The notes beneath the pieces are model-generated. The model searched no databases, was not told where the DNA came from, and was given only the letters and a program-made list of their open reading frames with translations. DNA of 64,000 nt from JANWYT01 sp034432435 (GTDB lineage: Bacteria > Chloroflexota > Anaerolineae > Aggregatilineales > Phototrophicaceae): contig DAOUBS010000004.1 of assembly GCA_034432435.1 (NCBI GenBank), positions 7,068-71,067 of the forward strand. The letters are read 5' to 3'. Positions 1-8,351 of the stretch are shown here, one piece after another. How positions within the stretch are numbered: the first letter of the stretch is position 1; each line of letters starts with the position of its first letter. The position numbers were made by a program, and so were the translations under genes.

Positions 1-941
1 ACCATATAGCGCTCGACCATCAGGCTGATGTTGACGTTCAGCAGGAAGACCGCCGCCGTGGGCAGGGCAAACACTGCTAGCGCCAGCCCGGCCTCCATCC
101 GCCAGCGGCGTAAGACAAACGCCAACCCCACGATGAGCAGCAGCCCCGCGCCTATTCCCAGCGTGTTCAAGTCGATAAACTGCTGCACGGTCTCGGGCGT
201 AGTAGGGATGGTAGGATAGGGCGAGAGGGCCACGCGCGCATCCAACGGTCGGACGACGCTTCGCAGGTGGTTGTAGTGGCGAACAGCTGCTGGCAGCCAC
301 GGGCCGAACAGCACCAGCACCACCCCGACCGCCTGCGCCATCTGGATCCACGCGGCTTGGCGGCGCCGCGCCAACAGAGCGTAAATCCCCTGCGCTAGGG
401 CCAGCAGCGCCGTGTAGTAGTGCGTGTAGAGCATGAGCGCCACCACCAGCCCATAGAGGCGCGCGCGCGCTGCCGTCGGCCGTTGCAGCCAGCGTAGCAG
501 CGCCCACACGCTCATCAGCGCCAGCAGCACCACCAACGGATAGGGGCGTATGTCCAGCCCGTAGCTTAGGACGAACGGGTGCAGCGCCGTTATGGCCATC
601 CCCCCCAGCCCGATCAACGGGCTGCGAAAGGCCTGCTTGCCGACTTGGTAGGCCAGCGCCAGCGTGACGAACGCGATGAGCAGGCTGTTCCAGCGGCCTA
701 CCGCCTCGCTCTGGCCGAAAGCGCGCCACCAGCCCCAGAACTGTATCCACCACAGGGGCGTGTGGCTGTCATGCTCCATGAGCGCGACCTCGATGAGCGG
801 ATAGCGCGTGAAGTCGTACGAGCCGAATTCATCCCAGTGCATGATCATCTGGCGTGTGTAGAGCACCAGCCCCAGCGCCAAGATCATGAGCATCAGCACA
901 GCGATACTGTCAAACAGGCGGTTGTCGAGTTGTTTCGGCAT
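1..941 (-). CDS. GT-C family membrane glycosyltransferase (GT39/ArnT-like), 3' end beyond window
   Basis: The reading frame is open from the ATG at 941 to the left edge without a stop, so the C-terminus lies outside the window. The protein begins with a short cytoplasmic tail and a transmembrane segment (about residues 12-30). This is followed by an acidic pair (D37-E38) in the first external loop and then the motif EHDSHTPLWW near residues 56-65. That arrangement is typical of GT-C enzymes of the PMT/ArnT/GT39 group, which use polyprenyl-phosphate sugars outside the membrane. Many further hydrophobic helices follow. The acceptor and sugar cannot be told. No neighbour helps, because the next genes form a peptide ABC operon. 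Confidence 0.8.
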   Translation of the reverse strand, partial: MPKQLDNRLFDSIAVLMLMILALGLVLYTRQMIMHWDEFGSYDFTRYPLIEVALMEHDSHTPLWWIQFWGWWRAFGQSEAVGRWNSLLIAFVTLALAYQVGKQAFRSPLIGLGGMAITALHPFVLSYGLDIRPYPLVVLLALMSVWALLRWLQRPTAARARLYGLVVALMLYTHYYTALLALAQGIYALLARRRQAAWIQMAQAVGVVLVLFGPWLPAAVRHYNHLRSVVRPLDARVALSPYPTIPTTPETVQQFIDLNTLGIGAGLLLIVGLAFVLRRWRMEAGLALAVFALPTAAVFLLNVNISLMVERYM

Positions 942-1024
942 GGTAATTTTTAACGGGTCAAGTCTATATGATGACCAACGCTAAGCGACAGCACATCTAC
1001 CGCGTGCCGACGAGCTAGCCCCCC

Positions 1025-1930
1025 TCACCGATACTGCGACGGGTCGAGCGCGTCGCGCAGCCCATCCCCGATGAAGTTGAAGCCCAGCACCGTAATCATG
1101 ATCGTTAGGCCGGGGAAGATCGCATACCACCAAGCGTTGCTGGTGAAGTTGCGCCCCGTTGAGATCATCGTCCCCCAGCTTGGGTTGGGGATCTGAACGC
1201 CGAGGCCGATGAAGCTCAGGCTGGACTCAGCGAGGATCGCCCCTGCAATGCCGAGCGACGCCAGCACCAGTGAGGGCGCGACCGCGTTCGGCAGCAGGTG
1301 GCGTAACATGATGCGCAGCGCAGACGCCCCCATCGCGCGCGCCGCCAGCACATACTCACGCTCTTTCAGCGAAAGCACCTGCGCGCGCATCATCCGCGCG
1401 TCGCTCGGCCAGCCGATCAACCCTAGCGCAACGAAGATGCTGATCGGGTTCGCGCCGAGGATCGACACCCAGACGATCAAAAACATCAGGCCTGGAATGG
1501 CGAAGAAGGCGTCCGTGATGCGCATGATGACGTCGTCCAGCCAGCCCCCGTACCACCCGGATATCAGCCCCAGCGTGAGGCCGATGCTGATCGCCACGCC
1601 CTGCGCCACAAAGGCGATCACCAGCGAGATCTGCGCGCCGTACAACAGACGGCTGAAGATGTCACGCCCGAACTCATCCGTGCCGAGCGGGTATTGCAGG
1701 CTGGGCGGCGTGAGGCGATCTGCGGGGTTGATGCGGTTGGGTGGGTGCGGCGCGATGACCGGCGCGAAGACCGCGCAGGTCACCATCGTCAGCACGATGA
1801 CCATCCCTAGCACGGCGATCCGATTGCGCAAGAACGCGCGCACAAAGCGCTGTTGGTTGCTGCGGGCGATGGGCACAATCTGCGCGACTGGGGTGAGGTT
1901 GGCCGGTGTGTTGGAAGCAGTTGAGTTCAT
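1025..1930 (-). CDS. Peptide/nickel-type ABC transporter permease, DppC-like
   Basis: This is an inner-membrane subunit of a type I ABC importer of the dipeptide/oligopeptide class, partner of the DppB-like gene just upstream. It has an N-terminal membrane segment, the family's LGTDEFGRDIFSRLLYGA motif near residue 70, and the EAA loop (EREYVLAARAMGAS) that docks the ATPase. I chose the ATG at 1930 rather than the GTG at 1936. An AGGGG ribosome site sits five bases before the ATG and would overlap the GTG. The gene starts eight bases after the stop of the DppB gene. No ATPase gene is present in the window, so the energising subunits must be encoded elsewhere. Confidence 0.93.
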   Translation of the reverse strand: MNSTASNTPANLTPVAQIVPIARSNQQRFVRAFLRNRIAVLGMVIVLTMVTCAVFAPVIAPHPPNRINPADRLTPPSLQYPLGTDEFGRDIFSRLLYGAQISLVIAFVAQGVAISIGLTLGLISGWYGGWLDDVIMRITDAFFAIPGLMFLIVWVSILGANPISIFVALGLIGWPSDARMMRAQVLSLKEREYVLAARAMGASALRIMLRHLLPNAVAPSLVLASLGIAGAILAESSLSFIGLGVQIPNPSWGTMISTGRNFTSNAWWYAIFPGLTIMITVLGFNFIGDGLRDALDPSQYR

Positions 1931-1938
1931 ACGCACCC

Positions 1939-2883
1939 CTAGCTGTAACGAATGCGCGGGTCAATGAGAGCGTAGATCAAATCGGTGATGAGGTTGGCAA
2001 CCATGAACGTGAGCGCCCCCATCGTTAATACGCCGAGGATGACTGGCGTATCGAGCCGCTGGATGGCGGTTACGATCACGCGGCCCAGCCCGGGCCAGTT
2101 GAAGATCGTCTCTGTGACGAGCGCGCCGCCCATAATGCCGCCGAACTGCAAGCCGACGATCGTCACAATCGGCAGCATGGCGTTGCGCATGTGGTGGCGG
2201 AACAAGACAATGTGGTTCGTCAGCCCTTTGGCGCGCGCCGTCTTGAGGTAGTCCTGCCCCTTCACCTCCAACATCGAGGTGCGGGTGATGCGCGCCACGA
2301 CCGCCGATAGGTTCGTCCCAAGCACGAGCGACGGCAGCACCATGTACCACGGATCGCCATCGCCGAAGCCCGCCACAGGGAAGATCTTGATGCCGGTCGT
2401 GCTCTGCGTCAGCAAGAGCTGGGCCATCAATCCCTGCCAAAAGACGGGCATCGACAGGCCAATCAAGGCGATGACCATCAGCGTATGATCGAGCCATGAG
2501 TACTGCCGCAGCGCCGAGATGACCCCCGCCGGGATGCCGATCAGCAGCCCAACAGCAATCCCGCCTAGCATCAGCTGCAGCGTACGCGGCAGCCGATAGC
2601 CGATGATGTCGATGACGGGCTGCCGTTCGATATAGGAACGGCCTAGATCTAGGCGCAGCATGCGGCCCAAGTGGTCGAAATACTGCACGAGGAAGGGGCG
2701 GTTGATCCCGAGTTCTTCTTCCAGCCGCGCAATGGTGGCTGGGTCGAGCCGATTGTATTCCTCGCCGAGCGTTGCCTTGAGCGGGTCGCCGGGCATCAGA
2801 TATCGCAGCACGAAGATGACAGTGAAGATGATGAGCAGCGTTGGGATCATCTGCAAGACCCGCCGCGCGATGTATTTAGTCAC
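1939..2883 (-). CDS. Peptide/nickel-type ABC transporter permease, DppB-like
   Basis: This 314-residue integral membrane protein has the DppB signature: an N-terminal helix starting IARRVLQMIPTLL, the PGDPL motif near residue 30, and the EAA loop containing DYLKTARAKGL near residue 215. It forms the translocation pore with the DppC-like protein downstream. It is the middle gene of the operon binding protein, DppB, DppC. An 81-base gap with a strong stem-loop separates it from the binding-protein gene. The substrate is probably a peptide, but nickel or a sugar oligomer cannot be excluded. Confidence 0.94.
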   Translation of the reverse strand: MTKYIARRVLQMIPTLLIIFTVIFVLRYLMPGDPLKATLGEEYNRLDPATIARLEEELGINRPFLVQYFDHLGRMLRLDLGRSYIERQPVIDIIGYRLPRTLQLMLGGIAVGLLIGIPAGVISALRQYSWLDHTLMVIALIGLSMPVFWQGLMAQLLLTQSTTGIKIFPVAGFGDGDPWYMVLPSLVLGTNLSAVVARITRTSMLEVKGQDYLKTARAKGLTNHIVLFRHHMRNAMLPIVTIVGLQFGGIMGGALVTETIFNWPGLGRVIVTAIQRLDTPVILGVLTMGALTFMVANLITDLIYALIDPRIRYS

Positions 2884-2906
2884 GTCTGTTTCCTTGCCGC
2901 TGTGCG

Positions 2907-2937
2907 ACGGGGGACAGCCACCGCGGCTGCCCCCCGT
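2907..2937 (-). promoter_or_regulatory. Intra-operon stem-loop between binding-protein and permease genes
   Basis: A 13-base-pair inverted repeat (2907-2919 against 2925-2937, one mismatch) with a five-base loop lies in the gap between the binding-protein stop and the permease start. No run of U follows it, so it is not a classical terminator. In many ABC operons such hairpins protect the upstream binding-protein message and lower permease expression; that role here is inferred. Confidence 0.6.
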
Positions 2938-2964
2938 GTGTGGTCATGGAACGCGCGGCAGCGC

Positions 2965-4557
2965 TCAGCGGTTGATCGACACGAACTTCAACCGCGCCGT
3001 GTGCGTGCCACCGCCGCCAGGCTCGAAGCCCTCAATGTAAGGTTTCTGGAGCCACAGCACCTTGCTGTAAGCGGATGGGATCATCGGCACGTCGGCCATC
3101 ACGAGGTCGTGCGCCTGCTGGTAGAGCGCCTCGCGGGCGGCTTCATCCATCTCGACGCGGGCAGCGCGCAGCAGCTCGTTGACGGCAGGGTTGTTGTAGC
3201 GCATCGAGCCGCGCCCTTCTAAAATCAGGAAGTCGAACACGTCGGACGGGTCAACGAGGCCCGCCGCCCAACCGTTGATAAAGATCATCGCGTCGTCTTG
3301 CACGATGCTGTTCCAGTAAGTGCTGCCGTCCTGAACGTCGAACACGACTTTTACGCCCAGCGACTCCAGCGCTTGCTGCCAGAGGACAACCTGCGGCTCA
3401 GTGGCGATGGATGCCAAGAGGCTGATCTTCACCTCGGGCATGCCCTCGCCGTTGGGGAAGCCCGCTTCAGCCAGCAGCTCGGCGGCTCGTTCGAGGTCAA
3501 ACGGATAGGTCACCCCTGGGGTAGAAGCTGGCATCGACGGCGGCAGAATGCCCAACGTCGCCGGGAAGCGCGCCCCCTCGGCCAGAACGTCCCACGCAGT
3601 GACGGTGTCGAGCGCGTGGGCGAACGCTTGGCGCACGAGCGGATTTTCTGCGAAGAAGCCGTTGTTCATGTTGAAGCCCCAGTAGCGCAGGTGCAGGCCG
3701 GGCTTCTCGTTGAATTCGTTCGGGAACTCGGCTTTGATGGCGTTCAACTGGCCAGATGGGAAGGCGAACAGGAAGTCAAGGTTGCCCTCGCGGTAGTCGA
3801 GCAGCGCCGTGTTGGGGTCAGGGTAGTTGATGAAGCGAACTTCATCCACTAGCGGCAGGCCTTCCTCGTAGTAGTCGGGGTTGCGCTCTAGCACGAGGCG
3901 ATCCTCGCGCAGCCACTCTACGAATTGGAAGGGGCCAGTGCCGACTGGCGTGCTGTTGAAGGCGTCGCCTAGCAGCTCGTAAGCCTCAGGCGAGGTGATG
4001 GCGATCATGCCATTGACGGCAAACAGGCGGTCCGGCTGCTCAAGGGTGATCTTGAAGGTGTAGTCGTCCACGACCTCCAACCCCTCGACTGTGTCAGATT
4101 CGCCGGCGGTGTAGGCCGCTGCGCCCAAGATAGCATCCAGCGTGCCCGCTTGGACGGAGATCCCCTCGTCACCGCTGAGGGCGGTCAAGTAGTTCCACAG
4201 GATGTCTTCAGCAGTGACCTCGCGTTTTTCGAGCGGGACGCCGTCGAGGTTGTGGAAGAGCACGCCGCGGCGCAAGTTGAAGGTGTACACCTGACGGCCA
4301 GCTTCATCTTCTGTGATGGTGTAGCTCTCGGCAAGCTGCGGCACGATGTCGCCTGTGCGCGGGTCGTAGCCCAGCAGCCCCTCGTAAACGTTCGACAGGA
4401 TGCGCGAGATGGCGATGGTGTCCGCCGTGAACGGGTTGAGGTGTTCAGGGTCGATGTTGATCGGATAGCGCAACACCTTTGCGGATTGCGCCATGACGTT
4501 GGTGGACAGGACAACCGCCAGCAGCAGCACCCAGAGTTTGATGAATGTGTTCCGCAT
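2965..4557 (-). CDS. ABC transporter extracellular solute-binding protein, family 5 (peptide type)
   Basis: This 530-residue protein starts with a signal peptide (MRNTFIKLW..., likely cut after VMA near residue 23). It continues with the DPEHLNPFTADT opening and the NVYEGLLGYDP segment typical of family 5 binding proteins (DppA/OppA). There is no lipobox cysteine, so it may be held by the permease or be free in the envelope. It is first in the operon and about 530 residues is normal for the family. The start has a GGAGTGA-type ribosome site just upstream. The ligand is likely a peptide but is not defined by sequence alone. Confidence 0.95.
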   Translation of the reverse strand: MRNTFIKLWVLLLAVVLSTNVMAQSAKVLRYPINIDPEHLNPFTADTIAISRILSNVYEGLLGYDPRTGDIVPQLAESYTITEDEAGRQVYTFNLRRGVLFHNLDGVPLEKREVTAEDILWNYLTALSGDEGISVQAGTLDAILGAAAYTAGESDTVEGLEVVDDYTFKITLEQPDRLFAVNGMIAITSPEAYELLGDAFNSTPVGTGPFQFVEWLREDRLVLERNPDYYEEGLPLVDEVRFINYPDPNTALLDYREGNLDFLFAFPSGQLNAIKAEFPNEFNEKPGLHLRYWGFNMNNGFFAENPLVRQAFAHALDTVTAWDVLAEGARFPATLGILPPSMPASTPGVTYPFDLERAAELLAEAGFPNGEGMPEVKISLLASIATEPQVVLWQQALESLGVKVVFDVQDGSTYWNSIVQDDAMIFINGWAAGLVDPSDVFDFLILEGRGSMRYNNPAVNELLRAARVEMDEAAREALYQQAHDLVMADVPMIPSAYSKVLWLQKPYIEGFEPGGGGTHTARLKFVSINR

Positions 4558-4720
4558 CGTTCACTCCTCACTAAAAACGAATTACGTGATACTGAAGTTG
4601 TTTTCTGCTATTTTATAGAAGTCTGTAGCCAGACCACTAGGGATTTTATAACTTGACTTTGCCAATAGGTGCAAATTTTGGTTTGACTGAAATTGAGCAC
4701 GTTCAGGTGGCGCGCCCCAA

Positions 4721-4740
4721 CCGAGTGCTTCAGCGCTCGG
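4721..4740. repeat. Dispersed palindromic repeat, family B copy 1
   Basis: The sequence CCGAGTGCTTCAGCGCTCGG forms a perfect stem-loop if one G-U pair is allowed. Nearly identical copies lie at 34475-34496 and 45114-45135. It sits in the 267-base gap between the divergent binding-protein and deiminase genes, which otherwise holds only promoter-like sequence. Confidence 0.8.
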
Positions 4741-4780
4741 TGTGTTTGTCTTTGGACACTCCCAATTCTTGGCGGGGGCG

Positions 4781-4789
4781 TGCCATAAT
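4781..4789 (+). promoter_or_regulatory. Probable extended -10 promoter for the deiminase gene
   Basis: The string TGCCATAAT is an extended -10 element 36 bases before the ATG at 4825. No good -35 hexamer is seen at the usual distance, which is acceptable for an extended -10 promoter. Confidence 0.45.
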
Positions 4790-4824
4790 GAACTGAACTG
4801 AATCGACGCATTGAGCACCCATCG

Positions 4825-6075
4825 ATGAACTTCCCGCTTCACTTTGATCCGATCCTCTACCCTGTCTGGCGGCGGCAGATGCCCACGCCGCTCAAACGAG
4901 CGCTCATGCCCGTTTTCCGCCGCTGGTTGGCCGCTGACGCCGACCTGACCCCACCGACAAGCGCGCAGGCGATGGCGGGGTGGCTGCGCCGCTGGAAGCT
5001 GCTGGACGGCACACCGAACGAGATTGCTGCCCAGCTGGGGGCGCTTACGCCCGTGACGGCTGCGCTGAGCCAAGCTGACCCTGCCCCCTACGACGGCGCG
5101 CCGCTGCGCCTGCCCGCCCAGTGGGAACCTGCTGAGCGCGTGCTGCTGCGTTGGGGCGTCGTGTATCCGTGGGCGTGGCCGATGTTCGCACAGATCGTTC
5201 ACGCGCTGCTGCCGGTGGTCAAGGTGGAGGTGGTCGTGCCGTCGCAGTGGTGGGCGCGGGCCGTGCTGGCCTACCTGCAGCTGACCGATGGTGCGCCCCA
5301 CGTGTGCTTCCTCATCACGCCGACGGACGACATCTGGATCCGCGACTATGGGCCGCTCAGTGGGCGCACTACCGACGGCCAGCCCGTCCTCGTGGATATG
5401 ATCTACCGCCCGCTGCCGCGCTACCCTCAAACTGCCGACGATGGCTTCAATCGGCGCTATGCGGCGCATCACCGCCTGCCGCTAGCGCATCTGCCGCTGC
5501 ACTTCGAGGGTGGCAACCTGTGGTCAGATGGGCAGGGGACGCTCATCACCACCGACCACGCGCTGAGCGCCAACCGCCGCAACGGTCAGCGCGCCCTCAC
5601 CCCAGATGAGCTGCTGAGCGCGCTGCGCCGCGTCTTGGCGGTCGAGAAGCTCCTCATCACGCCGCGTATGCGCCTCGAGGAAACCGGCCACGTCGATCTC
5701 GTCGCTAAGCTGGCCGACGCGACAACGGTGCTCGTCACCGCGCCAGATCGCCTCAGCGCGGCCAACCTCAAAGCCGCCGAGCAAACCTTCCGCCAACAGA
5801 CAAACGCCCGCGGTCAGCGCTACGACGTGCGCTTGCTGCCGACGCCGCCGCTCTACCTCAACTGGTTCGTGTACCCGATTCGGCGCGGCTACACCAACGC
5901 GCTCACGGTCAACGGGCGCGTGTTGGTTCCCACTTACGGACTGCCCAGTGACGACGTGGCGCTGCGGGTATACGCCGACGCGATGCCCCAGCACACTGTC
6001 ATCCCCATTGACAGCCGCATCGGGATCAACGGCGGCGGCGCGGTTCACTGCATGACGCGGGAGATTTTCGCGTGA
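4825..6075 (+). CDS. Agmatine deiminase / peptidyl-arginine deiminase family protein
   Basis: This is a guanidino-group-modifying enzyme of the PAD_porph family (agmatine to N-carbamoylputrescine, or arginine to citrulline). Family landmarks are all present: WIRDYGPL near residue 172, HFEGGNL near 226, EETGHVDL near 284, and the C-terminal GGGAVHC with the nucleophilic cysteine at residue 409. The 416-residue length exceeds the usual 340-370 because of a roughly 80-residue N-terminal extension before the catalytic fold. No signal peptide is evident. It is a single gene diverging from the peptide ABC operon, so a role in using imported arginine-containing peptides is possible but unproven. Confidence 0.88.
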   Translation: MNFPLHFDPILYPVWRRQMPTPLKRALMPVFRRWLAADADLTPPTSAQAMAGWLRRWKLLDGTPNEIAAQLGALTPVTAALSQADPAPYDGAPLRLPAQWEPAERVLLRWGVVYPWAWPMFAQIVHALLPVVKVEVVVPSQWWARAVLAYLQLTDGAPHVCFLITPTDDIWIRDYGPLSGRTTDGQPVLVDMIYRPLPRYPQTADDGFNRRYAAHHRLPLAHLPLHFEGGNLWSDGQGTLITTDHALSANRRNGQRALTPDELLSALRRVLAVEKLLITPRMRLEETGHVDLVAKLADATTVLVTAPDRLSAANLKAAEQTFRQQTNARGQRYDVRLLPTPPLYLNWFVYPIRRGYTNALTVNGRVLVPTYGLPSDDVALRVYADAMPQHTVIPIDSRIGINGGGAVHCMTREIFA

Positions 6076-6231
6076 CTACGGGGGGATTCATGGGTGAGGC
6101 ATTCATCGTCACACCGAGCGCTCAAGCACGCGGCTCGGGCACGGGGGCTTCTAGCAGCGCTTCGTGTCGATCTGTCGAGTTTAGCCCCGCCTCGACAACA
6201 GCACCCTCTCCTAAAGCGCCGTGTGATTTGC

Positions 6232-6237
6232 TACAAT
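6232..6237 (+). promoter_or_regulatory. -10 element (TACAAT, preceded by TG) for the Nif11-like gene
   Basis: TTGCTACAAT at 6228-6237 is an extended -10 match 43 bases before the preferred ATG at 6281. The same TGCTACAAT string precedes the Fur-family gene near 12271. A -35 element is not clear. Confidence 0.5.
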
Positions 6238-6280
6238 CTGATGTGTGCTGTGTCTAGTTCAACCTTGTGGAGAGCTTGCG

Positions 6281-6514
6281 ATGTCGGTGATGGCCGCTTT
6301 GAAATTCCTAGAACGTGTCGAACGCGAAGAAACCCTGCGCACGCAGCTTTACGTCAGTCGCGCCGACGATCTGCCGCGGTTGCTGCAATTTGCGCACGGC
6401 AAAGGCTTCATCCTAACCGAGGACGACCTCAAAGAGGCGCTCAACACCTACAAGCCCAAGTTCCCCACCGGCAGCATTGAGCTGCTGAAGCAGTTGGCAG
6501 CCCAGAACGACTAG
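6281..6514 (+). CDS. Small Nif11-like domain protein
   Basis: This 77-residue protein opens MSVMAALKFLERVEREETLR and continues with the spaced LPRLLQFAHGKGF and LTEDDLKEAL segments. That order matches the Nif11 fold, known from nitrogen-fixation clusters and as the leader region of some ribosomal peptide precursors. The ATG at 6281 was preferred over a GTG at 6245 because of the GGAGAG ribosome site at 6269-6274. There is no Gly-Gly cleavage site followed by a Cys/Ser/Thr-rich core, and no maturation enzyme nearby, so a precursor-peptide role is not supported. It stands alone before a CRP-type regulator. Confidence 0.7.
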   Translation: MSVMAALKFLERVEREETLRTQLYVSRADDLPRLLQFAHGKGFILTEDDLKEALNTYKPKFPTGSIELLKQLAAQND

Positions 6515-6614
6515 GCGCGTTCACCCATCGGTTGTGGGGCAAATCCAACTTTTGTCACACGGTAAACCCGCCCGCAGACCGTATACTCTGGCAAATAGCC
6601 TGTGAGTCCCTTGC

Positions 6615-7364
6615 ATGTCGATTGATTGGTGTAGTGTTCCTTGTTTTGCGGGCGTGGCCCCAGCGGTGCTGCGCCGTCTTGACGAAGCTGCCCACAAGCA
6701 CACCTACCAAGCGGGCGCGACTATCTTCGCGGAGGGCGAGCCGTGCGCGGGCTTCCACGTCGTGACGGAAGGCATGGTGCGCATCTACCGCATCAGCCCC
6801 GAAGGCCGCATGCACACCCTGAGCCTGCTGCGCCCGCTGGCCACGTTCAACGAGGTGAGCGCAGTCGATGGTCGTGTCAACCCCTACAGCGCGACCGCCC
6901 TCACCCAGACAAAGGTGTTTCGCATCGCCCATGAGCCGTTTATGGAGCTGCTGCACCAAAACCCGGACCTGCTGCGCAGCTATCTGCAAGCGCTAGCGCA
7001 GGTCAGCCGCGAGTACATCGAACGGCTGGAGGATATGACCTTCCGCACGATCCCCTCGCGCCTCGCCAAGCTCTTCCTGCACGAGAGCACCTACGCTATC
7101 GCCGACATGCCCAGCAAGCTCAGCCAAGAGGACTTGGCCTCGATCTTGGGGACGACGCGTGAGGTCGTCGGGCGGGCGATGCGCGGCCTGTTCAACGCCG
7201 GGCTGCTCCAAAGGCGAGGCCGTGAGGTCTACATCACGGACCGCGACGGGCTGGCCTATCTGGCCGAGACCAACGAGATGCCCGAAAGGGCGCTTACGCC
7301 CCTCATGCCCGCTGCGCGCAAGCCGCGCAAGGCGGCCTCCTTTAAACGGAGACCGTCCTCATGA
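6615..7364 (+). CDS. CRP/FNR family transcriptional regulator
   Basis: This 249-residue regulator has an N-terminal cyclic-nucleotide-binding-type beta-roll (about residues 10-120), a long dimerisation helix, and a C-terminal winged helix-turn-helix. The recognition region reads LSQEDLASILGTTREVVGRAM near residues 172-192. There is no cysteine cluster of the FNR iron-sulphur type, so it senses a small molecule or nothing recognisable. The last 25 residues are basic and probably disordered. Its TGA overlaps the ATG of the phosphofructokinase gene (ATGA), so the two proteins are translationally coupled and this regulator may govern sugar metabolism. Confidence 0.93.
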   Translation: MSIDWCSVPCFAGVAPAVLRRLDEAAHKHTYQAGATIFAEGEPCAGFHVVTEGMVRIYRISPEGRMHTLSLLRPLATFNEVSAVDGRVNPYSATALTQTKVFRIAHEPFMELLHQNPDLLRSYLQALAQVSREYIERLEDMTFRTIPSRLAKLFLHESTYAIADMPSKLSQEDLASILGTTREVVGRAMRGLFNAGLLQRRGREVYITDRDGLAYLAETNEMPERALTPLMPAARKPRKAASFKRRPSS

Positions 7365-8296
7365 AGAAGATCGTTAGCCTGACGCTTAACCCCAGCCTTG
7401 ACAAGAGCACCGCCGTCGACACTGTCGCCAGCGAGATCAAGCTGCGCTGTGACGCGCCTAAAGTTGACCCAGGCGGCGGCGGGGTCAACGTGTCGCGGGC
7501 GATCCACAAACTAGGCGGCGAATCCATCGCGGTGTTGAGCGTGGGCGGCTGCACCGGCGAGACGCTGGCGCGGCTGCTGCAAGCCGAGGGGTTGATGGTG
7601 CGCAGCGTGCCCGTTGCCGCTGACACGCGCGAGAGCTTCGTGGTCTTCGAGCGCAGCAGCACTCTGCAATTTCGCTTCGGCATGCCCGGCGAGCCGCTGC
7701 AGCCCGCCGAATGGCAAGCGCTGATCGACGCGGCCTTTGCCGAGCAGCCCGATTACCTGGTGGCCAGCGGCAGCGTGCCGCCCGGCGTGCCCGAGGACAT
7801 CTACGCGCAGATCGCGCAGCGGGCGCAGGCGGCCGGCGTGCGCCTGATCGTCGACACGTCCGGCGCGGCACTGGCCGCCATGACCGGCGCGGGCGTCTAC
7901 CTGCTCAAGCCCAACCTGAACGAGTTGGAGATCCTCTCTGGCGAGAAGTTCAGCGGCGAGGAGCAAATGCTAGCGGCGGCGCGCCGCATGATCGCCCAAC
8001 AGATGGCGCAGGTGCTGGTTGTCAGCTTGGGCGCGGCGGGCGCGGCGCTCGTCACCACAGATGACTTCGTCGAGATGAAGCCGCCTGTTGTGCCGATTCA
8101 GAGCAAGGTTGGGGCGGGCGACAGCATGGTAGGCGGCTTGGTGCTGGCGCTGGCGCGCGGCTGGTCGCTGCGGGATGCGGTGCGCTACGGGATCGCCGCG
8201 GGCAGCGCCGCCGTCATGACCCCCGGCACAGAGCTGTGCCGCCGTGAGGACGCAGAGGCCATCTACCCACGCGTGAAGGTGCTGCAACCGGCGTGA
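7361..8296 (+). CDS. pfkB: PfkB-type 6-phosphofructokinase / hexose-phosphate kinase
   Basis: This ribokinase-superfamily enzyme of 311 residues is closest in style to E. coli PfkB (Pfk-2). It has TLNPSLDKS at the start, the GGGGVNVSRAIHKLGG substrate motif near residues 38-53, FGMPGEPL near 105, and the catalytic GAGDS motif with D254 as general base. It would phosphorylate fructose-6-phosphate, or alternatively fructose-1-phosphate or tagatose-6-phosphate, in the cytoplasm. It overlaps the CRP-type regulator by four bases. No phosphotransferase-system gene is near, which favours the Pfk-2 reading over FruK. Confidence 0.85.
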   Translation: MKKIVSLTLNPSLDKSTAVDTVASEIKLRCDAPKVDPGGGGVNVSRAIHKLGGESIAVLSVGGCTGETLARLLQAEGLMVRSVPVAADTRESFVVFERSSTLQFRFGMPGEPLQPAEWQALIDAAFAEQPDYLVASGSVPPGVPEDIYAQIAQRAQAAGVRLIVDTSGAALAAMTGAGVYLLKPNLNELEILSGEKFSGEEQMLAAARRMIAQQMAQVLVVSLGAAGAALVTTDDFVEMKPPVVPIQSKVGAGDSMVGGLVLALARGWSLRDAVRYGIAAGSAAVMTPGTELCRREDAEAIYPRVKVLQPA

Positions 8297-8351
8297 TCAG
8301 CGCTGAGTGCGCGGCACGTTGGCGGGATATGCCTTAAAAAAGGCGCGCGTT

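Noticed and set aside
4582..5472. 296-codon minus-strand frame opposite the deiminase gene
   Set aside because: It overlaps the deiminase gene on the other strand and shows antisense composition with no domain.
6072..6257. 61-codon frame after the deiminase gene
   Set aside because: No ribosome site or family pattern; low-complexity Ser/Ala composition and a promoter for the next gene near its end.
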